Below, in pieces: positions 35,565 to 44,757 of a DNA stretch of 64,000 bases. The notes under the pieces were generated by a model, which saw nothing but the letters and a program-made list of their open reading frames with translations, did not search any database and had not been told where the DNA came from. Where the stretch lies: NCBI RefSeq assembly GCF_009498215.1, contig NZ_CP043498.1:3863798-3927797 (forward strand), written 5' to 3'. Numbering within the stretch: position 1 is the first letter of the stretch; every line of letters starts with the position of its first letter. A program made the translations under genes and the position numbers. The DNA is from Rhizobium grahamii (GTDB lineage Bacteria > Pseudomonadota > Alphaproteobacteria > Rhizobiales > Rhizobiaceae).

Positions 35565-36380
35565 ATGAACATGTTGACGGAAGCAGCAGTTGAGAAAGCG
35601 GTTGATCAGAAGATGAACACCATTCCTTACAAGATGATCGGCCAGGACGTTTCGGTTTACTACGGCGAAAAGCGCGCGCTCTTCGACGTCAAGCTGAACA
35701 TTCGCGAAAACACGGTAACGGCGCTGATCGGCCCATCCGGTTGCGGCAAGTCTACCTTCCTGCGCAGCCTGAACCGCATGAACGACACGATCGACAATTG
35801 CCGTGTCACCGGCAAGATCACGCTCGATGGCGACGATATCTACGATCCTGATATCGACGTGGTCGAACTGCGTGCCCGTGTCGGCATGGTGTTCCAGAAG
35901 CCGAACCCGTTCCCGAAGACGATCTATGAGAACGTCGCCTACGGCCCGCGTATCCATGGCCTTGCCAAGTCCAAGGCAGATATGGACCAGATCGTCGAAC
36001 ACAGCCTGCAGCGTGCCGGCCTGTGGAACGAAGTGAAGGATCGCGTTCACGAGTCCGGCACCGGCCTTTCCGGCGGCCAGCAGCAGCGCCTCTGCATTGC
36101 TCGCGCCGTCGCCGTCAGCCCTGAGGTCATCCTGATGGACGAGCCGTGCTCGGCCCTCGACCCGATCGCGACAGCGAAGGTGGAAGAGCTGATTCACGAG
36201 CTGCGCGAATCCTACACCATCGTCATCGTGACGCACTCGATGCAGCAGGCGGCTCGCGTTTCGCAGCGCACCGCCATGTTCCACCTCGGCAATCTCGTCG
36301 AGGAGAACGATACCGACAAGATGTTCACCAACCCGGATGATCCGCGCACGCAGGATTACATCATGGGCCGCTTCGGTTGA
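35565..36380 (+). CDS. pstB: phosphate ABC transporter ATP-binding protein
   Basis: The 271-residue ATPase has Walker A GPSGCGKST, the PstB-specific PNPFPKTIYENVAYGPRIHG, signature LSGGQQQRLCIARAV, Walker B VILMDEPCSALDP and switch His in VTHSMQQA. CGGAG lies upstream of the ATG. It energises PstCA import and, with PhoU, helps signal phosphate status to PhoR. Confidence 0.97.
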   Translation: MNMLTEAAVEKAVDQKMNTIPYKMIGQDVSVYYGEKRALFDVKLNIRENTVTALIGPSGCGKSTFLRSLNRMNDTIDNCRVTGKITLDGDDIYDPDIDVVELRARVGMVFQKPNPFPKTIYENVAYGPRIHGLAKSKADMDQIVEHSLQRAGLWNEVKDRVHESGTGLSGGQQQRLCIARAVAVSPEVILMDEPCSALDPIATAKVEELIHELRESYTIVIVTHSMQQAARVSQRTAMFHLGNLVEENDTDKMFTNPDDPRTQDYIMGRFG

Positions 36381-36422
36381 TTTCCAACGTCGGAACCCCT
36401 CACGATATTCAAGGATGATCCC

Positions 36423-37136
36423 ATGGCATCGACACATATTTTCTCTGCCTACGACGACGACCTGAAGTACCTTTCCCGCCGGATTTCTGAAATGGGCGGC
36501 CTGGCCGAGCAGATGGTATCGGACGCTGTCCGCGCCCTCGTGAACGGCGACACGGCGCTGGCCCAGAAGGTCATCTCCGACGACGTGATCCTCGATCACG
36601 CCGAACGCGAAGTCGGCGACAAGGCGATCGTCACGATCGCTCGCCGCCAGCCGATGGCTGCCGACCTCCGCGAGATCATGGGTTCGATCCGCATCGCCGC
36701 CGATCTCGAACGCGTCGGCGACCTCGGAAAGAACACGGCCAAGCGCGTGATCGCGGTGCAGAACACCGGCGTGCCGCGCAAGCTCGCCCGTGGCCTCGAA
36801 CACCTGTCCGAGCTGGCCCTGGTTCAGCTCAAGGAAGTGCTCGACGTCTACACGAGCCGTGCGGCCGACAAGGCAAAGTCGATCCGCGAGCGCGACGAGG
36901 AAATCGACGCGATGTACACCTCGCTGTTCCGCGAGATGCTGACCTACATGATGGAAGATCCACGCAACATCACGAGCTGCACGCATCTCCTGTTCTGCGC
37001 CAAGAACATCGAGCGCATCGGCGACCACGCCACCAACATCGCCGAGACGATCTACTACATGGCCACCGGTGCCCAGCCGGAAGGCGAGCGTCCGAAGGAC
37101 GACACCGCCAACACCGTCGGTGCGGTGACGGAATAA
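36423..37136 (+). CDS. phoU: phosphate signalling protein PhoU
   Basis: The 237-residue all-helical protein has the two repeated three-helix PhoU modules. The metal-binding signatures appear as DLERVGDLGKNTAKR in the first repeat and KNIERIGDHATNIAE in the second. AAGGATG precedes the ATG. PhoU restrains PhoR and Pst when phosphate is plentiful. It lies between pstB (42-base gap) and phoB (35-base gap), the standard order. Confidence 0.97.
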   Translation: MASTHIFSAYDDDLKYLSRRISEMGGLAEQMVSDAVRALVNGDTALAQKVISDDVILDHAEREVGDKAIVTIARRQPMAADLREIMGSIRIAADLERVGDLGKNTAKRVIAVQNTGVPRKLARGLEHLSELALVQLKEVLDVYTSRAADKAKSIRERDEEIDAMYTSLFREMLTYMMEDPRNITSCTHLLFCAKNIERIGDHATNIAETIYYMATGAQPEGERPKDDTANTVGAVTE

Positions 37137-37171
37137 GCGTTCCGGACCACGCCCCCAGGAGACCGAAACGA

Positions 37172-37855
37172 ATGATCCCGAGAATAGCTGTTGTCGAAGA
37201 CGAAGAAGCACTGAGCGTGCTTCTTCGCTATAACCTTGAGGCTGAAGGCTTCGACGTCGACACGATCTTGCGCGGCGATGAAGCCGAAATCCGCTTGCAG
37301 GAACGCACACCGGACCTGTTGATTCTCGACTGGATGCTGCCGGGCGTTTCCGGCATCGAGCTGTGCCGTCGTCTGCGCATGCGCCCGGAAACCGAACGTC
37401 TGCCGATCATCATGCTGACGGCGCGCGGCGAGGAGAGCGAACGCGTTCGCGGCCTTTCGACCGGCGCCGACGACTACGTCGTGAAGCCGTTCTCGACGCC
37501 GGAACTCGTCGCCCGCGTCAAGGCGATGCTTCGCCGTGCGAAACCGGAAGTTCTGTCGACCCTGCTGAAGTGCGGCGACATCGAACTCGACCGTGAGACC
37601 CACCGTGTCCACCGCAAAAGCCGTGAGGTTCGCCTGGGGCCGACGGAGTTCCGCCTTCTCGAGTTCCTGATGGCGTCGCCCGGTCGTGTGTTCTCACGCT
37701 CGCAGCTGCTCGATGGCGTCTGGGGTCATGACATCTACGTCGACGAGCGCACTGTGGACGTCCATGTCGGTCGTCTGCGCAAGGCGCTGAATTTCTCCAA
37801 CATGCAGGACGTCATCCGCACCGTACGTGGTGCCGGTTACTCGATGGAAGCCTGA
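37172..37855 (+). CDS. phoB: phosphate regulon response regulator
   Basis: The 227-residue OmpR-family regulator has a receiver domain with acidic pocket Asp10-Glu11, phosphoacceptor Asp53 in ILDWMLPG and Lys105 in VVKPF. A C-terminal winged helix (about 130-227) follows, with TEFRLLEFLMASPGRVFSR and DERTVDVHVGRLRKAL. AGGAG precedes the ATG. It should bind the Pho box at 31430-31458. Confidence 0.96.
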   Translation: MIPRIAVVEDEEALSVLLRYNLEAEGFDVDTILRGDEAEIRLQERTPDLLILDWMLPGVSGIELCRRLRMRPETERLPIIMLTARGEESERVRGLSTGADDYVVKPFSTPELVARVKAMLRRAKPEVLSTLLKCGDIELDRETHRVHRKSREVRLGPTEFRLLEFLMASPGRVFSRSQLLDGVWGHDIYVDERTVDVHVGRLRKALNFSNMQDVIRTVRGAGYSMEA

Positions 37856-37921
37856 GGCTTCCATCCTGCTCCCAGCAAGAACGAGCAGCTGGGGGCTCGT
37901 CATGTGGGTAAGTCGCGAAGA

Positions 37922-38571
37922 TCAGACTTCTCGCGAAACTCGCTCGACAGCGGCGGCAAGGCCCGCCGCTGGACTGGTCAGGGGTTTGGGGTCGCCTTTC
38001 ACCAGATCCGCAGCACCTGCCATCGATGCCTTGCGAGAGCGACGATTGAGGCTCCCTCGCGATAGGCGGCATCGGCCGCCTCGGCAACGGCCGATAAATA
38101 ACCAACACGATCGCCAGCCTTAAACAAGTCCCATGCTCCGGGGACACGGCGAACCTCGAACGGCGTTTGAGTTGCCGCAGTTGCCGCAGCAAACAACCGT
38201 GCGGTTGGCTCCAGGGTTGTTTCAACCGCGCAGAGGACGGCGATCCTTCCCCCGACCCGAACTGCCTGTTCTGCCAGGACGGCATCGATGCGAAGGGTAG
38301 GGACGGGCATCGTGCCCTCAAGTTCATCGATGGACGGCCCCAGGGTCGAGCATGTCAGGACAACAGCATCTGCGGTCTGGCCAAGCGACCGCAACACCGA
38401 GGCTGTCTCGCGGGCAATATCATCTGTCAGTCCGCCGGCTTGCTCGGCATTCGCGAGAAAATCTGCCCGAACCGCATGGGAGAGCACGTCTTTGGAAAGG
38501 CCAATCTCTCTGGCCGCGGCCTCGAAAACAGCAATATTGCTATCGGCCGTATGCAGGCAGGCTATTCTCAT
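37922..38571 (-). pseudogene. aspartate/glutamate racemase-like protein, frameshifted
   Basis: The protein starts MRIACLHTADSNIAVFEAAA and has VVLTCSTLGPSIDEL (a Cys in a racemase-like VLTCST loop) and RIAVLCAVETTLEPT, which suggests the Asp/Glu racemase-like fold. The second catalytic cysteine may be Cys in AVLCAVETT. The frame breaks near 38033. Adding one base gives KASMAGAADLVKGDPKPLTS and a stop at 37922-37924, 216 residues in all; as written it ends at 37999. The ATG at 38571 follows GGAGAACG. Substrate unknown. It is convergent with phoB. Confidence 0.7.
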
Positions 38572-38676
38572 CGCGTTCTCCGGTCCGAGCAGCCACAAAA
38601 TGGCATGGGGCTGATAGCTTCCTGGAAGCGCGCGTGCCCGACGTACATTGTTGCTGTGTCGGGGGCTCGAGCCCAA

Positions 38677-38704
38677 CAAAAAAACGGGCCCGCGAAGGCC
38701 CGTT
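38677..38704 (-). terminator. rho-independent terminator of gcrA
   Basis: On the minus strand an 8-bp stem (AACGGGCC/GGCCCGTT, 6-nt loop) runs straight into seven T. It is 25 bases past the gcrA stop. Confidence 0.87.
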
Positions 38705-38728
38705 CCTATTCCTTATCCGGCTTCCGGA

Positions 38729-39262
38729 TCAAGCGACCCGGTTGGCGGCCTTCCGGCGCTCGTTGACCGGCTGGTAGGCCATGCGTTGATGGTACGTGCA
38801 ATACGGGGAGTTGTCAGGAGACTCGCAGCCGCAGAAGTGGAAGTCGTCCTTGAGCGGATCGCCGACCGGCCACTTGCAGGTGCGCTCGGTCAGTTCCGTC
38901 AGGCCGAGGCGGCGAGAGATCGGAACGACGACGTTCGAGGCAGGGCGGAACCGGACTTCCTCGACCGCATCGATATCGATTTCTTCCTTCAGCATGGTTG
39001 CGCCCTGCTGCCGGGTAACGGTGCGGGTCGCAACGCGCGATGCATAGTTCGGAGCGCGGGGAGCGGTCGTGGTGCGCTTCGGCGTGCGAACGGTCGTCGC
39101 GTTACCGCCGGCCTTGGCCCGGCCGGGCAGGCTGAGACGGTGGACCTTGCCGATCACGGCGTTACGGCTTACACCGCCAAGTTGTGCTGCGATTTGGCTG
39201 GCGCTCAGTCCTTCGGACCATAGCTTCTTCAGCTTCTCTACGCGCTCGTCTGTCCAGTTCAT
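38729..39262 (-). CDS. gcrA: cell cycle regulator GcrA
   Basis: The 177-residue protein has the GcrA N-terminal DNA-binding helix-turn-helix (MNWTDERVEKLKKLWSEG, SASQIAAQLGGVSRNAVIGKVHRL split across the turn). A basic Ala/Thr/Arg linker (50-90) follows, then the C-terminal sigma-70-interacting domain with CKWPVGDP and FCGC/YCTYHQRMAYQP cysteines. GcrA recruits sigma-70 holoenzyme at promoters with methylated GANTC. Its own upstream region holds seven GANTC sites. It is monocistronic with a strong terminator. Confidence 0.96.
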   Translation of the reverse strand: MNWTDERVEKLKKLWSEGLSASQIAAQLGGVSRNAVIGKVHRLSLPGRAKAGGNATTVRTPKRTTTAPRAPNYASRVATRTVTRQQGATMLKEEIDIDAVEEVRFRPASNVVVPISRRLGLTELTERTCKWPVGDPLKDDFHFCGCESPDNSPYCTYHQRMAYQPVNERRKAANRVA

Positions 39263-39567
39263 GCCCCTGTCTCCGCCTTGTTAGCGTTGGTGTAGGCAGA
39301 ATCCTTCACCGTCGCCCCGGACGTATCCGAGGCAAGAAACGCTTGCTCGATTTTTGGTGACTAGTTCCGCCGCATGCAGTCTAGTAATTGAGTTTTAACC
39401 TAGTGTGAGGCCGACTCCGTGACAAGAGTCGGTTGAATCGCCGGGAATCGAATTTGTGGTTTTTCCCCAACTTGCTCGTGAGGAGAGTCATTTCTGCAAC
39501 ATTGCTTGTTGATAGTTGGCGTCGCCCCGATTAGCCGCTTGACGCATGCAGTAAATCCTCAGTTTTG

Positions 39568-39596
39568 TTGACATCGCAGTGCGAAAAGTAAATAGT
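39568..39596 (+). promoter_or_regulatory. sigma-70-like promoter candidate upstream of argD
   Basis: TTGACA at 39568-39573 is followed after 15-17 bases by TAAATA/AATAGT near 39589-39596. Transcription would begin about 39602, directly before the hairpin at 39604. Confidence 0.5.
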
Positions 39597-39603
39597 GCTG
39601 CTC

Positions 39604-39628
39604 GCCGCCGAAAGGCGGCATTTTTAAT
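39604..39628 (+). promoter_or_regulatory. 5'-end hairpin or early terminator before argD
   Basis: GCCGCC/GGCGGC (6 bp) closes a GAAA tetraloop and is followed by ATTTTTAATTT. It would be the very 5' end of the argD transcript: a stabilising cap, an attenuator, or the end of a transcript from upstream. Confidence 0.55.
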
Positions 39629-39692
39629 TTTCCGGGCCTGCTTTTCTTAGCCGGAGTCCGGCTGCTGATGGTCAATGACAGGAGATCGCGCC

Positions 39693-40886
39693 ATGGCTGA
39701 AGCCGCGCTATACGATACCTACTCTCGCGCCCCTTTGCGGTTCGAGCGAGGAGAGGGTGTATGGCTGATCACCGAGACCGGCGAGCGATATCTGGATTTC
39801 GGGGCGGGCGTGGCGGTCACTTCAGTCGGTCATGGCCACCCGCATGTCGTAGGCGCATTGAAGGAGCAGGCAGACAAGGTCTGGCACCTCTCCAACGTTT
39901 ATGAGATTCCGGGCCAGGAAGCCTTCGCCAAGCGCCTGACCAACGCAACTTTTGCGGACAAGGTGTTCTTCACCAACTCCGGTGCCGAGGCGCTGGAATG
40001 CGCCATCAAGACGGCTCGTCGTTACCAGTTCTCCAAGGGGCATCCGGAGCGCTTCCGTATCGTCACTTTCGAAGGTGCCTTCCACGGCCGGACGCTGGCA
40101 ACCATTGCCGCCGGCGGTCAGGAAAAGTACCTGGAGGGCTTCGGCCCGAAAACACCTGGCTTCGATCAGGTCGCCTTCGGTGACATCGAGGCCGTGCGCG
40201 CTGCCGTCACCAACGAGACTGCCGGCATCCTCATCGAGCCGGTACAGGGCGAGGGTGGTATCCGTCCCGCGACGACGGAATTCATGAAGGCGCTGCGCCA
40301 GCTATGCGACGAACATGGCCTTCTTCTCATTCTTGATGAAGTCCAGAGCGGCGTCGGCCGCACCGGCAAGCTGTTCGCGCACGAATGGTCTGGCGTCACG
40401 CCTGATATCATGGCCGTGGCAAAGGGTATCGGCGGGGGCTTCCCGCTTGGCGCCTGCCTCGCAACCGCGGAAGCGGCTTCTGGTATGAAGGCTGGCACCC
40501 ATGGTTCCACCTATGGCGGAAATCCGCTGGCAATGGCGGTCGGCAATGCCGTGCTGGATGTGGTGCTTGGAGAAGGCTTCCTTCAGCAGGTGCGCGACGT
40601 TTCCCTGGTCTTCCGTCAGGGGTTGGCGTCCTTGAAGGATCGCTATCCTGACGTCATCGAGGATGTCAGAGGCGAAGGTCTGATGCTCGGCGTCAAGGCC
40701 GCCGTGCCATCCGCCGAATTGCTGCAGGCGATGCGAGCAGCCCACCTTCTTACTATTCCGGCCGGCGACAACGTCATCCGTCTGTTGCCGCCACTCGTCG
40801 TCACACCGGACGAAGCCCGTGAAGGGCTCGCCCGCCTCGAGCGTGCCGCGGAAACGGTACGCGCATCGGCAAAGAAGACGGCTTGA
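39693..40886 (+). CDS. argD: acetylornithine aminotransferase
   Basis: The 397-residue PLP enzyme converts N-acetylglutamate semialdehyde to N-acetylornithine. It has GVAVTSVGHGHP, the aldehyde-pocket region NSGAEALECAIKTAR, FHGRTLATI, LILDEVQSGVGRTG and the PLP lysine in VAKGIGGGFPLG. The ATG at 39693 follows AGGAGA; an in-frame ATG at 39675 lacks a site. It is followed by argF after 45 bases, so the two arginine genes form an operon. Confidence 0.94.
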   Translation: MAEAALYDTYSRAPLRFERGEGVWLITETGERYLDFGAGVAVTSVGHGHPHVVGALKEQADKVWHLSNVYEIPGQEAFAKRLTNATFADKVFFTNSGAEALECAIKTARRYQFSKGHPERFRIVTFEGAFHGRTLATIAAGGQEKYLEGFGPKTPGFDQVAFGDIEAVRAAVTNETAGILIEPVQGEGGIRPATTEFMKALRQLCDEHGLLLILDEVQSGVGRTGKLFAHEWSGVTPDIMAVAKGIGGGFPLGACLATAEAASGMKAGTHGSTYGGNPLAMAVGNAVLDVVLGEGFLQQVRDVSLVFRQGLASLKDRYPDVIEDVRGEGLMLGVKAAVPSAELLQAMRAAHLLTIPAGDNVIRLLPPLVVTPDEAREGLARLERAAETVRASAKKTA

Positions 40887-40931
40887 ACGGAAAGGTGATC
40901 TGCCGAACGGCAGGCGTAACAGGTATACACA

Positions 40932-41849
40932 ATGGCTTCCCCGAAACACTTCCTCGACCTCTCCGCAGTTGAAGCATCCGATCTGCGGCTCATCATGAAC
41001 GACGCCATCTCCCGCAAGCAGGCCTTCAAGGCCGGGCAGGGGGACAAGCCGCTGGCCGGCAAGATGCTCGCCATGATCTTCGAGAAACCCTCCACCCGCA
41101 CCCGCGTCTCCTTTGACGTTGGCATGCGCCAGCTTGGCGGCGAGACGCTGTTTCTGTCAGGCACCGAAATGCAGCTCGGTCGCGCCGAGACGATTGGCGA
41201 CACGGCCAAGGTATTGTCGCGCTACGTCGATGCGATCATGATCCGCACCACCGATCATGCCCGCATGCTGGAACTTGCCGAGCATGCGACCGTTCCGGTC
41301 ATCAATGCGCTGACCGACGATACGCATCCCTGCCAGATCATGGCCGACGTCATGACCTTCGAAGAACATCGCGGCCCGATCAAGGGCAAGACGATCGCCT
41401 GGACCGGCGACGGCAACAATGTGCTGCATTCGCTGGTCGAAGGCGCTGCGCGGTTCGGCTATCGCATGAATATGGCGGTGCCTCTTGGTTCCGAGCCCAA
41501 GGATCACTATTTGAACTGGGCCCGCAATGAGGGCGCCGAAATCATGCTTTACCATGATGCAGACCGTGCGGTCGCCGGCGTCGATTGCGTGGTGACCGAT
41601 ACCTGGGTCTCCATGAATCAGGAACATCGGGCCCGTGGTCACAACGTCTTCCAGCCTTACCAGGTCAATGAGGCCCTGATGGCGCAGGCCGGCAAGGATG
41701 CATTGTTCATGCATTGCCTGCCAGCTCATCGTGGTGAGGAGGTTACGGACGAGGTGATCGACGGCCCGCAATCCGTGGTCTTCGATGAAGCGGAAAACCG
41801 CCTTCATGCGCAGAAGTCGATTCTTGCTTGGTGCCTGGGCGCGATCTGA
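40932..41849 (+). CDS. argF: ornithine carbamoyltransferase
   Basis: The 305-residue enzyme makes citrulline from ornithine and carbamoyl phosphate. The carbamoyl-phosphate site STRTRVSFD, the DDTHPCQ loop, and the ornithine-binding HCLPAHRGEEV are all present. The start context is weak (AACAGG some distance before the ATG), so translation may depend on coupling with argD. Confidence 0.97.
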   Translation: MASPKHFLDLSAVEASDLRLIMNDAISRKQAFKAGQGDKPLAGKMLAMIFEKPSTRTRVSFDVGMRQLGGETLFLSGTEMQLGRAETIGDTAKVLSRYVDAIMIRTTDHARMLELAEHATVPVINALTDDTHPCQIMADVMTFEEHRGPIKGKTIAWTGDGNNVLHSLVEGAARFGYRMNMAVPLGSEPKDHYLNWARNEGAEIMLYHDADRAVAGVDCVVTDTWVSMNQEHRARGHNVFQPYQVNEALMAQAGKDALFMHCLPAHRGEEVTDEVIDGPQSVVFDEAENRLHAQKSILAWCLGAI

Positions 41850-41897
41850 ACCATACTGGACGCCACGTTTGGCCTTAGGGCCCGTCGGCCGCGCGAG

Positions 41898-41921
41898 CGG
41901 ATGGATGCTCTTGTCCATCCG
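41898..41921 (+). promoter_or_regulatory. hairpin between argF and hslO
   Basis: An 8-bp stem (CGGATGGA/TCCATCCG, 8-nt loop) followed by TTCTC lies between the genes. It is a weak candidate for partial termination. Confidence 0.35.
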
Positions 41922-41942
41922 TTCTCAGACTAGGAGAAGACC

Positions 41943-42938
41943 ATGGCAGAAACTGCAGCCGCCCTCGGCGAGTTCGATTTCGCCGGCGATGACCACGTCG
42001 TTCCCTTTCAGGTGGAAGGCCTGGATGTGCGCGGTCGCGCCGTTCAGCTCGGCCCCATGCTGGACGCGATCCTTGAGCGCCACAGCTATCCCGCGCCGGT
42101 TGCGAGGCTCTTGGCCGAAGTCGTCGTTCTCACGGTGCTCCTCGGCACATCACTGAAATTCGACGGCAAGTTCACGGTCCAGACCAAGGGTGACGGGCCG
42201 GTGGATCTGCTCGTCTGCGATTTCACGACGCCTGAGAATGTTCGGGCCTATGCGCGCTTCAACCAGGGTCTTCTCGACCAGGCGGTTGCCGCCGGCGAGA
42301 TCGAGCCTGAACAGCTGCTCGGCAAGGGCATGCTGGCGTTCACGATCGACCAGGGCAAGTTCAGCCAGCCCTATCAGGGCATCGTTGCGCTTGACGGCGC
42401 GACACTCGAGGAAATCGCCGGAACCTACTTCCGCCAGTCGGAACAGATCCCGACGAGAGTGCGCCTTGCTGCCGCCGAATTGCTCGATCGCGACGAGGCC
42501 GGCAAGCCGCGTCATCGCTGGCGTGCCGGCGGACTTGTCGCGCAGTTCCTGCCGGAAGCGCCGGAGCGCATGCGCCAGGCGGATCTTCATGGCGGCGACG
42601 GCGATACCGCCGTAGGCCTGCACAAGGAAGATGATGCCTGGGCGGAAGCCCGCTCGCTCGTGGAAACGATTGACGCCGACGAACTGACCGATCCGCTCGT
42701 CGGAACCGAACGGCTGCTGTTTCGGCTGTTTCACGAACGCGGCGTGCGCGTCTATGAGCCGCGCAAGGTTTTCGACCGCTGCTCCTGTTCGCGTGAAAAG
42801 ATCAAGGGCGTTCTCAAGGGCTTCTCGGCGGAAGAAATAGACGCCAGCCAGGAAAACGGCCAGATCGCCGTCACCTGCGAGTTCTGCTCGACGACCTATC
42901 GTTACGAGGTCGAAGAAGTCGCGCAGGCAGCCGAGTAA
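41943..42938 (+). CDS. hslO: redox-regulated chaperone Hsp33
   Basis: The 331-residue protein is a cytoplasmic holdase activated by oxidation. The zinc-binding C-terminal cysteines CSC (about 281-283) and CEFC (about 314-317) form the C-X-C/C-X2-C redox switch. The N-terminal domain contains VRAYARFNQGLLDQAVA. TAGGAGAAG precedes the ATG. It probably shares the argDF transcript at least in part. Confidence 0.94.
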   Translation: MAETAAALGEFDFAGDDHVVPFQVEGLDVRGRAVQLGPMLDAILERHSYPAPVARLLAEVVVLTVLLGTSLKFDGKFTVQTKGDGPVDLLVCDFTTPENVRAYARFNQGLLDQAVAAGEIEPEQLLGKGMLAFTIDQGKFSQPYQGIVALDGATLEEIAGTYFRQSEQIPTRVRLAAAELLDRDEAGKPRHRWRAGGLVAQFLPEAPERMRQADLHGGDGDTAVGLHKEDDAWAEARSLVETIDADELTDPLVGTERLLFRLFHERGVRVYEPRKVFDRCSCSREKIKGVLKGFSAEEIDASQENGQIAVTCEFCSTTYRYEVEEVAQAAE

Positions 42939-43331
42939 TCAGTTCAAGACTCTGAGCAGTCCTGGTGAATCCAGTGAGAAGGCGGGTATTTCGACGTCGA
43001 AAAGCTCGCCTTCATCAGTTTCCATCTGATAATGGCCGAACATCAGTCCTGAGGGCGTATCGAGCGGGCAACCCGAGGAATACTCGTAAGTATCTCCCGG
43101 CGAAAGCTTCGGCTGTTCGCCGACGACGCCGGCACCGGTGACTTCGTCGACGATGCCGTTCTGATCTGTGATGTTCCAGTAACGGTTCACCAGTCGCACG
43201 GCCTTGTCGGAGTTGTTGCTGATAACAATCCGGTAGCCCCAGACATAACGATCGTCGTCCGGGTCGGATTGCTCCTCCAGGTAAAAGGGTTCGACGACGA
43301 CTTCAATGTCTCGTGTTTGGGCGCGGTACAT
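42939..43331 (-). CDS. apaG: ApaG protein
   Basis: The 130-residue protein has the fibronectin-III-like ApaG/DUF525 fold: VWGYRIVISNNSDKAVRLVNRYW (in two strands), ITDQNG, VVGEQPKLSPGDTYEYSSGCPL and GHYQM. I chose the ATG at 43331 to match the family length; the ribosome binding site is poor and a longer in-frame start at 43388 exists. The function is unclear; the family was named after a gene linked to ApaH in enterobacteria. It ends directly against hslO. Confidence 0.92.
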   Translation of the reverse strand: MYRAQTRDIEVVVEPFYLEEQSDPDDDRYVWGYRIVISNNSDKAVRLVNRYWNITDQNGIVDEVTGAGVVGEQPKLSPGDTYEYSSGCPLDTPSGLMFGHYQMETDEGELFDVEIPAFSLDSPGLLRVLN

Positions 43332-43520
43332 GCCTACACCATAGTCAATATACGTTACCGGTATCTTATACGACAGCGGATCCGTCAATAAACCGTGAGG
43401 CGATCATGCCTTGAATGCCGGCAATGGCAAAAGGTTTCGCGTGTTAAGCCTAATTTCCGCGCTTTTCACGCGAACGTGCGGGCTTGCGGCCGAATGAAAG
43501 CTCCGGCCGCAAGCGTTTGA

Positions 43521-44705
43521 TCAGGAGTTGACCTTGGCAAGCGCCTGGGCGAAATCTTCGATCAGGTCGTCAGTGTCCTCGATGCCTGCGGAAAGGCGCA
43601 CGGTGCCGCCCGAGATGCCGAGTTCGGCGCGTGCCTCGTCGGTCAGGTTCTTGTGCGTCGTTGTGGCCGGATGCGTGATCAGGCTCTTTGCATCGCCGAG
43701 ATTGTTGGAGATTTTGACGATCTCAAGTGCGTTCTGCAGCGCGAAGGCCGCTTCTTTCCCGCCCTTGAGTTCGATCGCAACCAGCGTCGAGCCGCCCTTC
43801 ATCTGCCTGGCAACGATATCTGCCTGCGGATGGTCCTTGCGGCCCGGATAGATGATCTTGGCGACCTTAGGCTGCTCGGCGAGGAAGTCCGCGATCTTCG
43901 AGGCGTTCTCGGTCTGCTGCTTGACGCGCAGTGGGAGAGTTTCCAGCCCCTTCAGCAATGTCCACGCCGTGAACGGCGACATCGCCGGCCCCGTGTGGCG
44001 GTAGTAGTCCTGCAGGTTCTCTTTTACCCATTCCGAGTCGGAAAGAATTACGCCGCCGAGGCTGCGGCCCTGGCCGTCGATATGCTTGGTCGCGGAATAG
44101 ACGACGATGTGGGCGCCGAGTTCCAGCGGCTTCTGGAAGATCGGGGTCGCAAAGACGTTGTCGACGACGACCTTGGCGCCGATCTGGTTGGCGAGCTTGG
44201 CCACACCTTCGATGTCGACCACTTCAAGCGTCGGATTGGTCGGGCTCTCCAGGAAGAAAACCTTGGTGTTCGGGCGGATCGCCTTTTCCCAGTTTTCGAG
44301 GTAGCGTCCATCGACCAGCGTGCATTCGATGCCGTATTTCGGCGCGAGCGTCTCGACGACCCAGCGGCAGGAGCCGAAAAGGGCGCGGGCGGCAACGATA
44401 TGGTCGCCGGCCTTGACCTGGCAGAGGATCGCGGCGGCAACAGCTGCCATGCCCGATGCCGTGGCGCGGGCTTCCTCGGCGCCTTCGAGCGCGCACATGC
44501 GCTTCTCGAACATGTCGTTCGTCGGGCTGCCGTAACGGGCGTAGATGTAGCCATCGGTCTCGCCCTTGAAGCGGGCTTCCGCCGCTTCGGCGCTGTCATA
44601 GACGAAGCCCTGCGTGAGATAGATCGCCTCGGAGGTCTCGCCGTACTGAGAGCGCAGCGAACCGCCGTGAACGAGTTGGGTTGCCGGGCGCCAGGTCTTG
44701 CTCAT
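43521..44705 (-). CDS. metZ: O-succinylhomoserine sulfhydrylase
   Basis: The 394-residue PLP enzyme of the Cys/Met metabolism family makes homocysteine from O-succinylhomoserine and sulfide. Motifs include YARYGSPTNDMFEKRM, ASGMAAVAA and the PLP lysine in YSATKHIDGQGR. GAAAGTGG lies before the ATG. The 5' leader contains a SAM-II riboswitch plus antiterminator and terminator stems, so high S-adenosylmethionine should reduce expression. That leader also supports metZ over other gamma-family assignments. Confidence 0.94.
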   Translation of the reverse strand: MSKTWRPATQLVHGGSLRSQYGETSEAIYLTQGFVYDSAEAAEARFKGETDGYIYARYGSPTNDMFEKRMCALEGAEEARATASGMAAVAAAILCQVKAGDHIVAARALFGSCRWVVETLAPKYGIECTLVDGRYLENWEKAIRPNTKVFFLESPTNPTLEVVDIEGVAKLANQIGAKVVVDNVFATPIFQKPLELGAHIVVYSATKHIDGQGRSLGGVILSDSEWVKENLQDYYRHTGPAMSPFTAWTLLKGLETLPLRVKQQTENASKIADFLAEQPKVAKIIYPGRKDHPQADIVARQMKGGSTLVAIELKGGKEAAFALQNALEIVKISNNLGDAKSLITHPATTTHKNLTDEARAELGISGGTVRLSAGIEDTDDLIEDFAQALAKVNS

Positions 44706-44726
44706 GTTTCACCACTTTCGAACAAC

Positions 44727-44757
44727 AAAAAAACCGGCCGCGAAAAGCAGACCGGTT
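44727..44757 (-). terminator. riboswitch-controlled terminator in the metZ leader
   Basis: On the minus strand AACCGGTC pairs with GGCCGGTT (8 bp, one G-U, 10-nt loop), followed by seven T. It lies 22 bases before the metZ start. Its left arm overlaps the alternative stem at 44749-44770. Confidence 0.85.

Larger units (their letters stand above)
39299..39658. promoter_or_regulatory. GANTC cluster between gcrA and argD
   Basis: Seven GANTC sites lie at 39299, 39413, 39426, 39435, 39445, 39485 and 39654; five fall within 77 bases (39413-39489). GANTC is the CcrM methylation target read by GcrA. This 430-base gene-free stretch also contains the argD promoter candidate and hairpin. Confidence 0.75.
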
